In this document: piece by piece, positions 10,513-20,696 of the stretch
Layout: every line of letters begins with the position of its first letter
Numbering within the stretch: the stretch's first letter is position 1
Assembly: GCF_900114415.1 (NCBI RefSeq)
Contig: NZ_FOSZ01000001.1
Location: forward strand, 806,001-870,000
Direction: 5' to 3'
Length of the DNA stretch: 64,000 nucleotides
Origin: Shimia haliotis
Lineage (GTDB): Bacteria > Pseudomonadota > Alphaproteobacteria > Rhodobacterales > Rhodobacteraceae
Position numbers and translations under genes: made by a program
Notes under the pieces: generated by a model
The model's input: only the letters and a program-made list of their open reading frames with translations
What the model was told of the DNA's origin: nothing
Database searches by the model: none

Positions 10513-12033
10513 TCATTTCTGCCACAGATCAGGTGACAACAAAGCGATGATCGCCAGTGTCTCCAGCCGCCCCAGAACCATTGCGGCGCAAAGAACAAGC
10601 TTTTCCGCACTGTTGAGTTCAAAGAGCGCAATTGGCACATCGCCGGCAACCTGACTAAGCGGACCGGTCGTTGTAAAAGCCGAAATTGCAAGGATCAGAG
10701 CATCTTCAAAACTGCTGCCCAAGGCAGCCAGCGCCACTGTGACACCCGCGAGTGAAATGGCAAACAGCATGAAGAAAACCCATGCAATCACTGCCCCCCG
10801 CCGTCGAATGTGACGCCGCCCGACTTTGCGGCTGCCGATCACAACAGAAGGATGCACCAATCGTTCCATCTCTCCCAGCCCTTGCAGGTACAGCGCATAA
10901 ACCCGCAAAAGTTTGACCCCTCCGGCAGTGGTGGCAACACCTCCTCCAATCAAGGCCAGAGACAGCAACAGAAATCCCGGGGTGCCAAGACCGGACCAAT
11001 CCCGTGCCACCTCCCATTCCGCGCTCAGAAAACCGGTGGTGGTCAAAAAGCTCAAGACTGTGAACATTCCGCCCCAAGCGGCTTTAACCGCGACGAGAAC
11101 TCCGTCCGCGGTTCCCTCGTTAAAGACCACGCCCCAATGGCGCAGAAACAGAAACGACGGAACCAGAACAACGATCAACATGCCAAGGCGCAACTCGGGG
11201 TCATGCCTAAGGTTCGCCCGCCTCACGTTGCCGGTGTCTGATGAAAACGTGGACCGAGACAACGCAAAAAGCAGGAACAAAAAGATCACAATCTCACCGC
11301 CCACGCCGGCAAGCCCGTCAGCCACTCCTTTGGCCGTCGTAATGCCACTTGTCGACATCGTGGCCATGGCGTTCATCACCGCAGAAATCGGGCGCTCTCC
11401 CAGCACGACCAACATCAGGGCCAGCGCGCCTGACAATCCAACATATGTCGGCACCAGAACCCGCAGCCCGCGTGTCCAACGTTTCATCGGATCGGCCCGC
11501 TGCATCTGCCCGCGCCCGGTTGTGATCTGCCCGGGTTCTCCGAGTGCCGTAACCTCATAGCCACCAAGCGACAAAGGCGCGAATACGGCCAAGGCGGCGG
11601 TCCACATCAACAAGCCGCCAAGCCAGCCGACGATCCCGCGCCACAAATGCAACGCATCGGGTATGGATTCAGGAAACTGGATGACGCTCGCACCGGTCGT
11701 GGTCAAGCTGCTGACCATCTCGAAATAGGCATCGACAAAGCTGATTGACCCCATCGCCTCATAGTAAGGGATCGCAAGGATCGCCGGCAGGATTGTGAAA
11801 GCAAAGAACAACGCCCGCAGATTGTCGATGGTGCGCGTCCGGCGCTGCGTGCCAGCCATCGCCAAGGCAATCAACGCGCAAACAAACAGAATCAGTGTTC
11901 CGCTGTAGAAAAACATCCGCGCGAAGAAATGAAAGCGCTGTACAGACGCCACGACCGCAGGGACAAACATCGCCACGCCAGATACGGTGACGAGGTACAA
12001 AAACAACGGAAGTTTCAGGTCACGCTCGGCCAT
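10513..12033 (-). CDS. trkH: Trk potassium uptake membrane subunit TrkH
   Basis: 506 residues with about ten membrane segments. Selectivity-filter-like loops of the TrkH/KtrB fold are visible, including SSLTTTGASV, TMSTSGITTAKG, LTTTGFLSAEW and SAFTTTGPLS, one for each of the four repeats. It forms the inner-membrane K+ channel that works with cytoplasmic TrkA. The ATG at 12033 starts 4 bp after the trkA stop, showing a tight trkA-trkH operon; the open frame upstream lies inside trkA. Confidence 0.95.
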   Translation of the reverse strand: MAERDLKLPLFLYLVTVSGVAMFVPAVVASVQRFHFFARMFFYSGTLILFVCALIALAMAGTQRRTRTIDNLRALFFAFTILPAILAIPYYEAMGSISFVDAYFEMVSSLTTTGASVIQFPESIPDALHLWRGIVGWLGGLLMWTAALAVFAPLSLGGYEVTALGEPGQITTGRGQMQRADPMKRWTRGLRVLVPTYVGLSGALALMLVVLGERPISAVMNAMATMSTSGITTAKGVADGLAGVGGEIVIFLFLLFALSRSTFSSDTGNVRRANLRHDPELRLGMLIVVLVPSFLFLRHWGVVFNEGTADGVLVAVKAAWGGMFTVLSFLTTTGFLSAEWEVARDWSGLGTPGFLLLSLALIGGGVATTAGGVKLLRVYALYLQGLGEMERLVHPSVVIGSRKVGRRHIRRRGAVIAWVFFMLFAISLAGVTVALAALGSSFEDALILAISAFTTTGPLSQVAGDVPIALFELNSAEKLVLCAAMVLGRLETLAIIALLSPDLWQK

Positions 12034-12037
12034 GGCG

Positions 12038-13414
12038 TCAGAAGAAGTCGATCGAAACTTGCAGCAGACGTTCCACCTCGGGCACATCGGCCGACAAACT
12101 AAAGAGCGCAATCACATCGCCCTCTTCGATGCGAATGCCACCCCGCGGTTTGTGCACTTCGGTGCCCTTCAGGATCGCGCCAATCAGCACGCCTTCCGGA
12201 AAATCGATGTCGCGCAGCAATTGGCCGGCAATGGGGGACGTGGACAGCACTTCGGCCTCGATGATTTCGGCCTCCGCATCGCCGACCGAATAGACCGCTT
12301 TCACCCGCCCGTGCCGAATATGGCGCAGGATCGAGCTGACCGTGGTGGCGCGCGGGTTGATAAAGGCATCAATATCAAGCGGCTGCATCAGAGGCGACAA
12401 GGTCGGGTCGTTGATAAGCGCAATCGCGAGTGGGCATCCGCTGCTTTTGGCGCGCACCGATGCAAGCATGTTTGTCTTGTCGTCATCCGTCACCGCAAGC
12501 ACCGCGTCCGCCCGATCCACACCGGCCTCCGCCAACAAGGCACCGTCAAGCCCGTCGCCGTTCAAAACGATGGTTCTCTCCAATGCCTCAGCCGCCTTCT
12601 CCGCGGTTTTGCGATTACGCTCGATCACTTTGGTCCGCACCCGCCGCACCTGACTTTCCAGTCGCTGCGCCACCATGAGACCAACGTTGCCGCCGCCGAT
12701 GATAATCGCACGTTCCTGTTGGCGCGTGGTCTTGCCAAACACTTCCATCGTGCGGGCCACATCTTCGGCAAATGTGAACACATAGATTTCATCGCCCACG
12801 AACAGCTGATCCCCCGGCTCCGGCGCAAACAGGCTACCGCGGCGACGCACCCCGACAACCACCGCCCGCAGGGTCGAAAACAAGTCAGTCAATTGCCGCA
12901 GCGGCGTGTTGATCACCGGACAATCTTCGTCCAGCCTGATGCCGAGCATCTGAACTTTGCCGCCAAAAAACATCTCGGTGTCAAAAGCTTGCGGAGCACT
13001 AAACCGCTTCAATGCCGCCTCTGCGACCTCAAGCTCCGGGGAAATGACGACATCAATCGGCATGTGGTCGCGTCGATACAGGTCTGAATAAACCACATTC
13101 AGGTATGAGCGGCTGCGCAATCGGGCGATCTTGCGCGGCACCGCGAAAACCGAATGCGCCACCTGACAGGTCACCATGTTGACCTCATCGGAATAGGTTG
13201 CCGCAATGACCATATCCGCATCCCGCGCGCCTGCGCGGTCCAGAACCTCGGGATAACTCGCAAAACCGGCGATGCCTTGCACATCCAGCGTATCGGTTGC
13301 GCGACGGACCAGCTCGGGGTTGTTGTCCACCACTGTCACATCGTTGTTCTCACCTGACAGATGGCGGGCAATTTGCCACCCGACCTGTCCGGCCCCACAG
13401 ATAATAACCTTCAT
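12038..13414 (-). CDS. trkA: Trk system potassium uptake protein TrkA
   Basis: 458 residues, the typical two-RCK-repeat TrkA. The first Rossmann repeat starts with IICGAGQVGWQIARHLSG and the second with AIIIGGGNVGLMVAQRLES near the middle; each is followed by a TrkA_C domain. It is the NAD(H)/ATP-binding cytoplasmic regulator of TrkH. It precedes trkH by 4 bp and ends with DFF. In many Rhodobacteraceae trkA follows ntrX directly; here two lipoprotein genes on the other strand lie between them. Confidence 0.97.
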   Translation of the reverse strand: MKVIICGAGQVGWQIARHLSGENNDVTVVDNNPELVRRATDTLDVQGIAGFASYPEVLDRAGARDADMVIAATYSDEVNMVTCQVAHSVFAVPRKIARLRSRSYLNVVYSDLYRRDHMPIDVVISPELEVAEAALKRFSAPQAFDTEMFFGGKVQMLGIRLDEDCPVINTPLRQLTDLFSTLRAVVVGVRRRGSLFAPEPGDQLFVGDEIYVFTFAEDVARTMEVFGKTTRQQERAIIIGGGNVGLMVAQRLESQVRRVRTKVIERNRKTAEKAAEALERTIVLNGDGLDGALLAEAGVDRADAVLAVTDDDKTNMLASVRAKSSGCPLAIALINDPTLSPLMQPLDIDAFINPRATTVSSILRHIRHGRVKAVYSVGDAEAEIIEAEVLSTSPIAGQLLRDIDFPEGVLIGAILKGTEVHKPRGGIRIEEGDVIALFSLSADVPEVERLLQVSIDFF

Positions 13415-13536
13415 GTGCTTTCCCCGTCGGATTTCGGCTCAAGAGATGACAGAAGGCTTTGCCCACGTCAAACACTACCATTGACCTTTTCCCGCCGATC
13501 AGGCTTTCTTTTAGAGCGTTATCAGAGGGTTCCAGT

Positions 13537-14013
13537 ATGTTCAGAATACCCGCCGCGCTTGCTTTGATCGGCCTGACCCTGTCGGCATGCGGCCCCACCA
13601 GCCACGTCAGCTACACGAAGCCAAACGTTTCCAACAACACGGCCAACCGCAACTTTGTGGAATGCCGGCAAGAGGCAAATGCCTTGTTTCCCGCCGCAAT
13701 CTTCACGGAATCGGTTCCCGGGTACGGAGGCTACGGCGGCTACTATGGCGGCAGCCCCTACTATCCTGGCTGGGGTGGAAGCTACGTGCAGGCCTCTGAT
13801 GCCAACGCGCCACTGCGGGCCCAACACCTGAGCGACTGTATGACCCTCAAGGGCTATCAACGGCAGGTTCATCCGATTTGCACCTCCGCACAATTGGACG
13901 GACGCCAGTATCAGCCCGTGACGCGCCCGCCTGCCTCAGCGGCCGCAAATATCTGTGCCGCACGCACACAGGGCGGCGGCACAACCCTGATCGACCTTTC
14001 CAAACCGCTCTAA
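13537..14013 (+). CDS. Lipoprotein with Gly/Tyr-rich insert (paralogue of the next gene)
   Basis: 158 residues. The start ATG at 13537 follows AGAGGG. A signal peptide ends with the lipobox LSAC (Cys18), so it is a lipoprotein. The mature protein has a Gly/Tyr-rich stretch (GYGGYGGYYGGSPYYPGWGG, about residues 68-87) and four further Cys: ECRQEA, DCMTLKGY, ICTSAQ, NICAART. The last 50 residues (GRQYQPVTRPPA, LIDLSKPL end) match the next protein clearly. Function unknown; the even number of conserved Cys suggests disulphides outside the cytoplasm. It is divergent from trkA, 14 bp upstream of its paralogue. Confidence 0.85.
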   Translation: MFRIPAALALIGLTLSACGPTSHVSYTKPNVSNNTANRNFVECRQEANALFPAAIFTESVPGYGGYGGYYGGSPYYPGWGGSYVQASDANAPLRAQHLSDCMTLKGYQRQVHPICTSAQLDGRQYQPVTRPPASAAANICAARTQGGGTTLIDLSKPL

Positions 14014-14026
14014 AGGACAGCATGGC

Positions 14027-14458
14027 ATGAAAAAGACCCTTCTTATTTGCACCATCGCCGCTCTGCTTTCGAGCTGCACCGAATTTCGGGAAATGTACAA
14101 ACCCGGCGCGACCAACACGCAGCGCAACATAGATCAGGGTGCTTGCAACACCGACGCGGCGACCCGATACCCCCCACGCATCGTCACCGACTGGGTGCCG
14201 ATCTACAATGCCGAAGGCAGAGTGATCAGCCATCGGGTCGAGCAATACGACATCAACGAAGCCCGTCGCCGCGAAGGCGCGCGATCCTGCATGGTCGCTC
14301 GCGGGTATGAGTGGGCCACGATCCCCTATTGCAAAGATGAGCAAATCGCAGGGCGTTCGTACGCACCGATCACCAAAATGCCAGCGCTTTCGTCAAACAT
14401 TTGCGGCATGCGCACGGATCAGGGCCGCGTCCTGATCGACCTTAGCAAACCTCTCTAG
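14027..14458 (+). CDS. Lipoprotein, paralogue of the preceding gene
   Basis: 143 residues with a short signal peptide and lipobox LSSC (Cys17). It shares with the upstream protein the pattern ACNTDA, SCMVARGY, YCKDEQ, then GRSYAPITKMPA, NICGMRT and the identical end LIDLSKPL, but lacks the Gly/Tyr-rich insert. The pair therefore arose by tandem duplication. It is on the plus strand in an otherwise minus-strand ntr-trk region and converges with ntrX. I do not recognise a family name. Confidence 0.83.
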   Translation: MKKTLLICTIAALLSSCTEFREMYKPGATNTQRNIDQGACNTDAATRYPPRIVTDWVPIYNAEGRVISHRVEQYDINEARRREGARSCMVARGYEWATIPYCKDEQIAGRSYAPITKMPALSSNICGMRTDQGRVLIDLSKPL

Positions 14459-14464
14459 CGCGTT

Positions 14465-14485
14465 CAGGCGGGATCATCCCGCCTG
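14465..14485. terminator. Palindromic hairpin between lipoprotein gene and ntrX
   Basis: CAGGCGGGA-TCA-TCCCGCCTG forms a 9-bp perfect stem with a 3-nt loop. It overlaps the ntrX stop and lies just after the lipoprotein stop, so it could end transcription from either side. There is no clear T run, which lowers confidence. Confidence 0.4.
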
Positions 14486-15901
14486 CCGCTCGTCTCCGTC
14501 GTCCTCATCCGTCACGCGCGCAACACGCGCGCCTGACTTGTTGGACGTCACAACGCCCAGGGACTTCAGCTTGCGGTGCAGCGCGCTGCGCTCCATGCCA
14601 ACAAAATTGGCGGTCCGGCTGATGTTGCCGCCAAAGCGGTTGATCTGTGTCAGAAGATATTCACGTTCAAAAGCCTCGCGGGCTTCCCTCAGCGGCAAGG
14701 TGGCCAAGGCGCCGGACAGCACAACGCGCCCGTCTTCCTCTCCGCCCGGGCCGCCCTCTTCCGGCAACTCTGACGCCTCAATCGGCCCGCTGCCGTCGCC
14801 CAAAATCAACACCCGTTCGATCAGGTTCTTAAGCTGACGCACGTTGCCCGGCCAAATCATGGTCTGCATCAACGCAATAGCGTCCTCGCTCAGATCGCGT
14901 TGCGGCAAACCCTGCTGATCATTGAAGCCCGAAATGAAATACTCGGCCAGCGCCGGAATATCCTCTCGTCGTTCTTCAAGCGAAGGCACCGCGATCGGCA
15001 CCACATTCAAGCGGTGAAACAGTTCCTGACGGAATGTGCCTGCGTCGATTTCGGCCTCCAGATCCTTGTTAGTCGACGAGATCACCCGCAGATCCACCTT
15101 CACCTTGTCGCCACCGCCAACCCTCTGGAACTGCTGATCCACCAGCACCCGCAGGATTTTGGACTGCGCCGCAAGCGGCATGTCCGCGACTTCATCGAAA
15201 TAAATGATACCCCCGTGCGCCTGCTCCAAAAGTCCTGGTTCCACGCCGCGATCGGCGCTTTCTCGGCCAAACAGCATCTCCTCGACACGATCAGGGTCCA
15301 TGCCGGCGCAAGACACCGTCACAAAAGGGCCCGAGGCGCGGTTTGAATTGGAATGGATATAACGCGCAGCAACATCTTTGCCGACGCCCGCCGGTCCGGT
15401 CAGCATCACTCGGCCATTGGAGCGCGTCACTTTCTCCAGTTGACCAACCATCGTTCGGAACGCCGCGCTCTCGCCGATCAATTCGGCAGGAGGTCCGTCC
15501 TGACGCTTCAATTCCGTGTTTTCCCGCCGCAAACGGCTGGTTTCCATCGCGCGCCGAATAACAACCATCAACTGATCAATATTGAAGGGCTTCTCGATGA
15601 AGTCGTACGCACCCTGTTTGATGGCCGCGACCGCGATTTCGATGTTGCCATGTCCGGAAATAATCACCACCGGCACTTCTGGATACTCGTGCTTGACGGC
15701 CTTCAGGATGTCGATGCCATCCATATTGCTGTCCTTAAGCCAAATATCGAGGATCATCAGAGCCGGCTGTTGGTCCGTAACCGCTTTCATCGCATCGTCC
15801 GAGTTGCCTGCCTTGCGTGTGGCAAAGCCCTCGTCTTCGAGAATGTCAGAGATCAGCTCACGAATATCGCGCTCGTCATCCACAATCAGAATGTCACTCA
15901 T
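14474..15901 (-). CDS. ntrX: Nitrogen regulation response regulator NtrX
   Basis: 475 residues: receiver domain (IVDDERDIRELI, phospho-Asp in LDIWLKDSNMDG), AAA+ domain with Walker A GPAGVGKDVAARYIHS and Walker B-like GGIIYFDEVADMP, and a Fis-type HTH (NFVGMERSALHRKLKSLGV). The GAFTGA loop that touches sigma 54 is missing: after LFGRES the sequence runs ADRGVEPGLLEQAHGG. The start overlaps the ntrY stop by 4 bp. It is the partner of NtrY and has been linked in alphaproteobacteria to nitrogen, redox and envelope control. Confidence 0.95.
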   Translation of the reverse strand: MSDILIVDDERDIRELISDILEDEGFATRKAGNSDDAMKAVTDQQPALMILDIWLKDSNMDGIDILKAVKHEYPEVPVVIISGHGNIEIAVAAIKQGAYDFIEKPFNIDQLMVVIRRAMETSRLRRENTELKRQDGPPAELIGESAAFRTMVGQLEKVTRSNGRVMLTGPAGVGKDVAARYIHSNSNRASGPFVTVSCAGMDPDRVEEMLFGRESADRGVEPGLLEQAHGGIIYFDEVADMPLAAQSKILRVLVDQQFQRVGGGDKVKVDLRVISSTNKDLEAEIDAGTFRQELFHRLNVVPIAVPSLEERREDIPALAEYFISGFNDQQGLPQRDLSEDAIALMQTMIWPGNVRQLKNLIERVLILGDGSGPIEASELPEEGGPGGEEDGRVVLSGALATLPLREAREAFEREYLLTQINRFGGNISRTANFVGMERSALHRKLKSLGVVTSNKSGARVARVTDEDDGDERQAG

Positions 15902-18147
15902 ACTGCCAACTCACCTTTCTTCTTTTCCACCACACCCTGCACCGGCAGCGTGACCCGCGCCATGGCACCCACGTGGGCATTTCCCTCAAATTCCGGCGCA
16001 TCAATCAGCTCAAGCTGTCCGCCGTGTTCTTCGATAATCTTTTTCACAATCGGCAATCCGAGCCCCGTGCCTTTGTCCCGCGTTGTCACATAGGGCTCAA
16101 ACAGTCGCGCGCGATCTGCGGGCAAACCAATGCCATTGTCGGCAATGGTGATCACCGCCACATTTCCAGACAGGCCCAGATCCACACGAATCTCGGGCGA
16201 TACGGAGATGTCAGGAGATTTTTCCTGCAAACTTTCAATGGCTTCGCCCGCATTCTTAACAAGGTTGGTCAGGGCTTGCGTGATCATGGTGCCATCCAGA
16301 TCCGCCATTACCGGTCCCGGCGCGATATCAACCTTAAACGTCACATCGGGCTGCCCGGCCTCCTGCAACAAAAGCACCCCTTGCACCAATTCACATAGGT
16401 CCACACTTTTACGTTCCGGTTCGGGCATCCGCGCGAATTTCGAAAACTCGTCAACGATCCGGCGCAGGTCATTGGTCTGGCGCACAATCACTTCGGTCAT
16501 CTGCTCAAGCTTTTCGGGCTCGGCAACTTCCTTGGCAAACTTGCGGCTGATCCTCTCCGCGCTCAACTGAATGGGGGTCAGCGGGTTCTTGATTTCATGC
16601 GCAATCCGGCGGGCCACATCGCCCCACGCGGCCATGCGCTGTGCCGACACGAGGTCCGTCACATCGTCAAAGGCAACCACATAGCCCTCAAGCGAGCCGT
16701 CGTCCCGCCGCCGCGTCGCCATGCGCACCAGCAGGTTTTCCAGCCGCCCTGCCCGTGTGACTTTGATTTCCTGCTGTGCCACCTCACGACCGCTGGATTG
16801 CACCTCTTCAAGCAACGCCCCGAATTCCGGCACCGCAACAGCCAGCACGACGTCCTGTTGGTCGTCCGACCAATCCAAAAGCCTTTGCGCCGAGCGGTTC
16901 ACAAAAGCCACCCGCCCCTCACTGTCCAAGCCAACAACCCCGGACGTCACCGAACTCAGCACGGAATCAAACATCCGGCGGCGGCGCTCTATCTGGCGGT
17001 TGTTGTCGAGCAAAGTCTCGCGCTGCACCTTGAGCTGCTTGGTCATCTGGTTGAAGTACCGCCCAAGCATGGCAATCTCGTCATCGCCATCTTCCTCGAG
17101 AACCTGCACATCCAGATCACCGGCACCGACCCGCTGCGCCGCGTCCGTCAACCGGCCTACAGGCCGCGACAGACGCTCTGCAAACCACATACCCATCCAG
17201 ATCGCCGCAAGGATCAGGATCACGGCAAATCCAATGTAGATCAGGCCAAATTCAAACAGCACCCGCCCACGCTCAGCTTCCAGTTGCTCATAAAGCTGGG
17301 CGGATTCACGGGTTTCATCCAACAGAAAGAAGATTTCGGCGTCGACTTCGCGACTGACGTACAAGTACTGGTCAGAAAAGGCATTCAGCCGCACCAGCGC
17401 ACGAAGCTCGCTGTTGTCGATGTCGCGGATGATGTGCATGCCAACATTTTCGGCCGACTGAAAGGCCTCGCGATCCGGCAAGTCATAGCCAAAGAGATAG
17501 GACCGTTCTCCTCGTGCGCGAATCTCGCCCGATCCGTCGATCACATAGGCTTCCTTCAGCCCCCTTTGAATCTGGCTCTGGCCGTTGGTCAACACCACCC
17601 GCACCGCACCGTCGTCCATAAACAGAACCCGTCGGCGGTTGTCGTCTAGAAATTTCGCAAGCGCCTGCGCATCGGCTTCTAGGTCAATGACATGTTCGGC
17701 TTCATAGGCTTGCGCTGCGGCCACAGAGTTGCCAACCACTTCACGCACACGTTCGCTGAACCAGCCTTCCAAGCCGATATTCACCGTTAATCCTGCGAAA
17801 ACGGCGACCGTGACTGCCGGCACCAGCGCCAAAACCGCAAAGGCACCAGTCAATCGCAGATGCAGTCGTGACCCGGCCGATTTGGCACGGCGTGACGCGA
17901 TCACGCTGGCGACACGCCGCAAAACCAATGCCGCCACCACAAGCACATAGACAAGATCGGCCAGCAAAATGGAACGCAACGCGCCAGAGTTGGCCCCCAG
18001 CGAAAATGGCCCCATCGCCAAAAACGTGGACAAAGCCAACACGGGGCCAAGCACGACCAGACCAAGAGTTGCGACATTCTGGGCTCGCCTCTGGCGCCTC
18101 AGACGTCGAAATCTGGTCCAATGCAAAGATTCAGTCCGGCTCGCCAC
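15898..18147 (-). CDS. ntrY: Nitrogen regulation sensor histidine kinase NtrY
   Basis: 749 residues. Hydrophobic segments in the first ~130 residues and again near residue 300 bracket a periplasmic region, followed by HAMP, PAS (FDSVLSSVTSGVVGLDSEGR), HisKA with phospho-His in [18 protein letters not shown], and HATPase with LVKNAGEA, ADNGIGLP and GTGLGLPIVKKI. It autophosphorylates and passes phosphate to NtrX. It lies 99 bp downstream of ntrC and overlaps ntrX by 4 bp. The start ATG is at 18147 (MASRTESLHWTRFRRL). Confidence 0.95.
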   Translation of the reverse strand: MASRTESLHWTRFRRLRRQRRAQNVATLGLVVLGPVLALSTFLAMGPFSLGANSGALRSILLADLVYVLVVAALVLRRVASVIASRRAKSAGSRLHLRLTGAFAVLALVPAVTVAVFAGLTVNIGLEGWFSERVREVVGNSVAAAQAYEAEHVIDLEADAQALAKFLDDNRRRVLFMDDGAVRVVLTNGQSQIQRGLKEAYVIDGSGEIRARGERSYLFGYDLPDREAFQSAENVGMHIIRDIDNSELRALVRLNAFSDQYLYVSREVDAEIFFLLDETRESAQLYEQLEAERGRVLFEFGLIYIGFAVILILAAIWMGMWFAERLSRPVGRLTDAAQRVGAGDLDVQVLEEDGDDEIAMLGRYFNQMTKQLKVQRETLLDNNRQIERRRRMFDSVLSSVTSGVVGLDSEGRVAFVNRSAQRLLDWSDDQQDVVLAVAVPEFGALLEEVQSSGREVAQQEIKVTRAGRLENLLVRMATRRRDDGSLEGYVVAFDDVTDLVSAQRMAAWGDVARRIAHEIKNPLTPIQLSAERISRKFAKEVAEPEKLEQMTEVIVRQTNDLRRIVDEFSKFARMPEPERKSVDLCELVQGVLLLQEAGQPDVTFKVDIAPGPVMADLDGTMITQALTNLVKNAGEAIESLQEKSPDISVSPEIRVDLGLSGNVAVITIADNGIGLPADRARLFEPYVTTRDKGTGLGLPIVKKIIEEHGGQLELIDAPEFEGNAHVGAMARVTLPVQGVVEKKKGELAV

Positions 18148-18246
18148 CCGACGACCTCAATTGATATAGTGCCACTTCTGCGGCACACCGCCATATTATG
18201 TGTGATCAATGGCCTGCGGCCAAAACGTCACGGTTATGTGGCCTTT

Positions 18247-19611
18247 TTACATCAACTTACGGCGCCGTGTCACGTGAATATCAAGATCCGAGATTTTTTT
18301 CCGCAGGGTATTTCGGTTGATGCCAAGCAAATCAGCGCATTTCGCCTGATTGCCACCGGTGGCATCCAAAGCAATTTCGATCAGTGGAAGCTCAATTTCC
18401 CGCAAAATACGGGCGTATAGGCCTGCCGGCGGCAACATATTCCCATGTAGGTCAAAATACCGTCGCAGATGCCGCGCCACCGAGGCGGAGAGCTTTTCGG
18501 TGTCTTCGCCACCAAGCAACGGCCCCACCTGAGGCTGCGCTCCAAGAACCAATTCGGCTTCGACAAGCGCGATTTCTTCACTTTGCGCCGTGAGCACCAG
18601 ACGACGCACCGCATTTTCAAGCTGTCGCACGTTTCCTGGCCAGCTATAGGTCCGAAGCATTTCCATGGCGTCGGCTGAGAACACCCGCACCGGGGCCCCG
18701 TCCCGCTCGGCACGGGTTAGGAAATGCTCCATAAGCAATGGAATGTCGTCTACCCGCTCTCGCAGGCTGGGCACGTGGATCGTCGCGCCATTCAAGCGAT
18801 AGTACAGATCTTGCCGGACCGAGCCGCTTTCCATGGCCTGCTCCAGATCAATCTGGCTGGTGGCCATAAACCGTGGCATGTGCTCGCCAGGGGTGTCGAT
18901 CATGCGCACAATGCGGGCCTGAACCTCGTCATCAATGTCGCCGATCTCGTCAAACAGGATTGTTCCGCCCTTGGCTTTGGCCAACACCCGCGCCGGACCT
19001 TCAAGGTCCACAAGATCCGTTGCGTTCACCACCACAAACGGCAGAGACCGGCGATCCGAAAAGTCGTGAATCTCTTTTGCAATCAGGGATTTACCCGTGC
19101 CGCTCTCACCTGAAATCAACACAGGCAAATCGGTGTTCATAACCCGTGCAACAAGCCGATAAAGCGCCTGCATGGCGGGTGTCCGGCCCACCAGAGGCAA
19201 CTCGTCGGGGCGCTCTTTTTCGCCCTGTGGCTCGGACGGCGCGCGTCGCTTGAGTTCCAAAGCCTTGCCTGTCCGCTTCATCAGATCCGGCAGGTCAAAG
19301 GGCTTGGGCAGATAGTCATATGCCTCCGCTTCCGCCGCCTGAATTGCCGTCATGATCGTGTTCTGCGCAGAGATCACGATCACCGGCAAACCAGGGCGGT
19401 CCTCGGCGATTTTTGGCAACATTTCCAATCCGTTGCCATCCGGCATGACCACATCAGAGATCACCACATCGCCTTTGCCTTCAGCCACCCATCGCATCAA
19501 GGTTGTCAGCGACGAGGTGGCATGAACCTTGCACCCTGCGCGCGTCAACGCCTGTGTCAAAACCGTGCGGATCGTGCGGTCATCATCCGCAACCAGAACC
19601 GTGCCATCCAT
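18247..19611 (-). CDS. ntrC: Nitrogen regulation response regulator NtrC
   Basis: 454 residues: receiver ([12 protein letters not shown], phospho-Asp in [12 protein letters not shown]), AAA+ domain (Walker [17 protein letters not shown], Walker [13 protein letters not shown]) and Fis-type HTH ([17 protein letters not shown]). Between Walker A and B the GAFTGA loop and neighbouring residues are absent ([18 protein letters not shown]). This is the form known from Rhodobacter capsulatus NtrC, which activates sigma-70 rather than sigma-54 polymerase. The start overlaps the ntrB stop by one base (TGATG). Confidence 0.95.
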   Translation of the reverse strand: MDGTVLVADDDRTIRTVLTQALTRAGCKVHATSSLTTLMRWVAEGKGDVVISDVVMPDGNGLEMLPKIAEDRPGLPVIVISAQNTIMTAIQAAEAEAYDYLPKPFDLPDLMKRTGKALELKRRAPSEPQGEKERPDELPLVGRTPAMQALYRLVARVMNTDLPVLISGESGTGKSLIAKEIHDFSDRRSLPFVVVNATDLVDLEGPARVLAKAKGGTILFDEIGDIDDEVQARIVRMIDTPGEHMPRFMATSQIDLEQAMESGSVRQDLYYRLNGATIHVPSLRERVDDIPLLMEHFLTRAERDGAPVRVFSADAMEMLRTYSWPGNVRQLENAVRRLVLTAQSEEIALVEAELVLGAQPQVGPLLGGEDTEKLSASVARHLRRYFDLHGNMLPPAGLYARILREIELPLIEIALDATGGNQAKCADLLGINRNTLRKKISDLDIHVTRRRKLM

Positions 19612-20696
19612 CAGAGGCTCCCCTCATATTTTTCCAGTATTTCCTTGCTCGCCCGTGGCAACGACAGCCTAAAAGCCGTCCGTCCGGGGATGCTGTCCAC
19701 GGAGATCATTCCGCCGTGGTCCGAGATGATCTTGCTGACCAATGCCAGCCCCAGCCCTGTGCCGTTTTCACGCCCCGACACAAAGGGATCAAAGATGTCG
19801 CCCTGAATGTCCTGCGGCAATCCGGGCCCGTCGTCTATGATCTCGATCTGAAGCGGCAAAGGTTGACCGCCGCCATCCGCACGCCGCAGTCGGAAGCTGT
19901 GCTCATAGTACGTCCTGATGCGTATTTTTCCATTATCATCAGATGCTTCCGATGCATTTTTCAACAGGTTCAGAATGACTTGCACCAATTGATCCGCATC
20001 CCCTTCGGCCGGTGGCAGCGACGGGTCATATTCCTCAACAATGGACATATGTGCGCCAAACCCGACAAGCGCGGAGCGCCGCGCACGATCCAGAACATCA
20101 TGAATGTTCACTGGTTTACGCGCTGGCGGCGACAGGTTTCCGAATTGCTCCACCTGCTCCAAAAGCTTCACGATCCGCCGGCTTTCCGCGACAATCAGAT
20201 CCGTCAGTTCAAGGTCTTCCGGCGACAGGTTCATCGACAACAACTGCGCGGCACCCGTGATTCCCGCCAGCGGGTTTTTGATCTCATGTGCCAACATTTC
20301 GGCCATGCCAATTGCCGACTTCGCTGACGATTTCACCCCCTGGCTGCGCGTCATGCGCCCGGCCAGTTCGCGCGATGAAATCAGAAACAACATCTGCCCG
20401 CCACTGTCCTGTAAGGGGGCAATCTGCAAATTACACTGCACCGGAGGCCCATCACCGGTACCCACATCGGCATCGTTCACGAACAAAGGAGTGCCGTGTT
20501 GACGGGCACGGTGAAACGCATCCTCAAGCGGCGCGTCAATCATCACCTTGTCCCAGACCGGCTGTCCCTGCATCGCTTTGGTCGAGGCATTCAGAAACGT
20601 TTCCGCTGCCGGATTGAGGCTTAGAATGTTGTCATCCTGATCCACAAGCAGCGCCGGAACCGGCATCGAACTCCATATTGCGCTATCGTTGCTCAT
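19611..20696 (-). CDS. ntrB: Nitrogen regulation sensor histidine kinase NtrB
   Basis: 361 residues, cytoplasmic and without membrane segments. A PAS domain ([19 protein letters not shown]) leads to a HisKA domain with [20 protein letters not shown], and HATPase motifs [15 protein letters not shown] and [12 protein letters not shown]. It phosphorylates NtrC under nitrogen limitation, usually controlled by PII protein. The start overlaps dusB by 4 bp and the end overlaps ntrC by 1 bp. No PII gene is visible in the window. Confidence 0.96.
   Translation of the reverse strand: MSNDSAIWSSMPVPALLVDQDDNILSLNPAAETFLNASTKAMQGQPVWDKVMIDAPLEDAFHRARQHGTPLFVNDADVGTGDGPPVQCNLQIAPLQDSGGQMLFLISSRELAGRMTRSQGVKSSAKSAIGMAEMLAHEIKNPLAGITGAAQLLSMNLSPEDLELTDLIVAESRRIVKLLEQVEQFGNLSPPARKPVNIHDVLDRARRSALVGFGAHMSIVEEYDPSLPPAEGDADQLVQVILNLLKNASEASDDNGKIRIRTYYEHSFRLRRADGGGQPLPLQIEIIDDGPGLPQDIQGDIFDPFVSGRENGTGLGLALVSKIISDHGGMISVDSIPGRTAFRLSLPRASKEILEKYEGSL

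Noticed and set aside
15353-17649. Long plus-strand frames inside ntrX and ntrY
   Set aside because: They are antisense to genes with complete kinase and regulator motifs and have no domain of their own.
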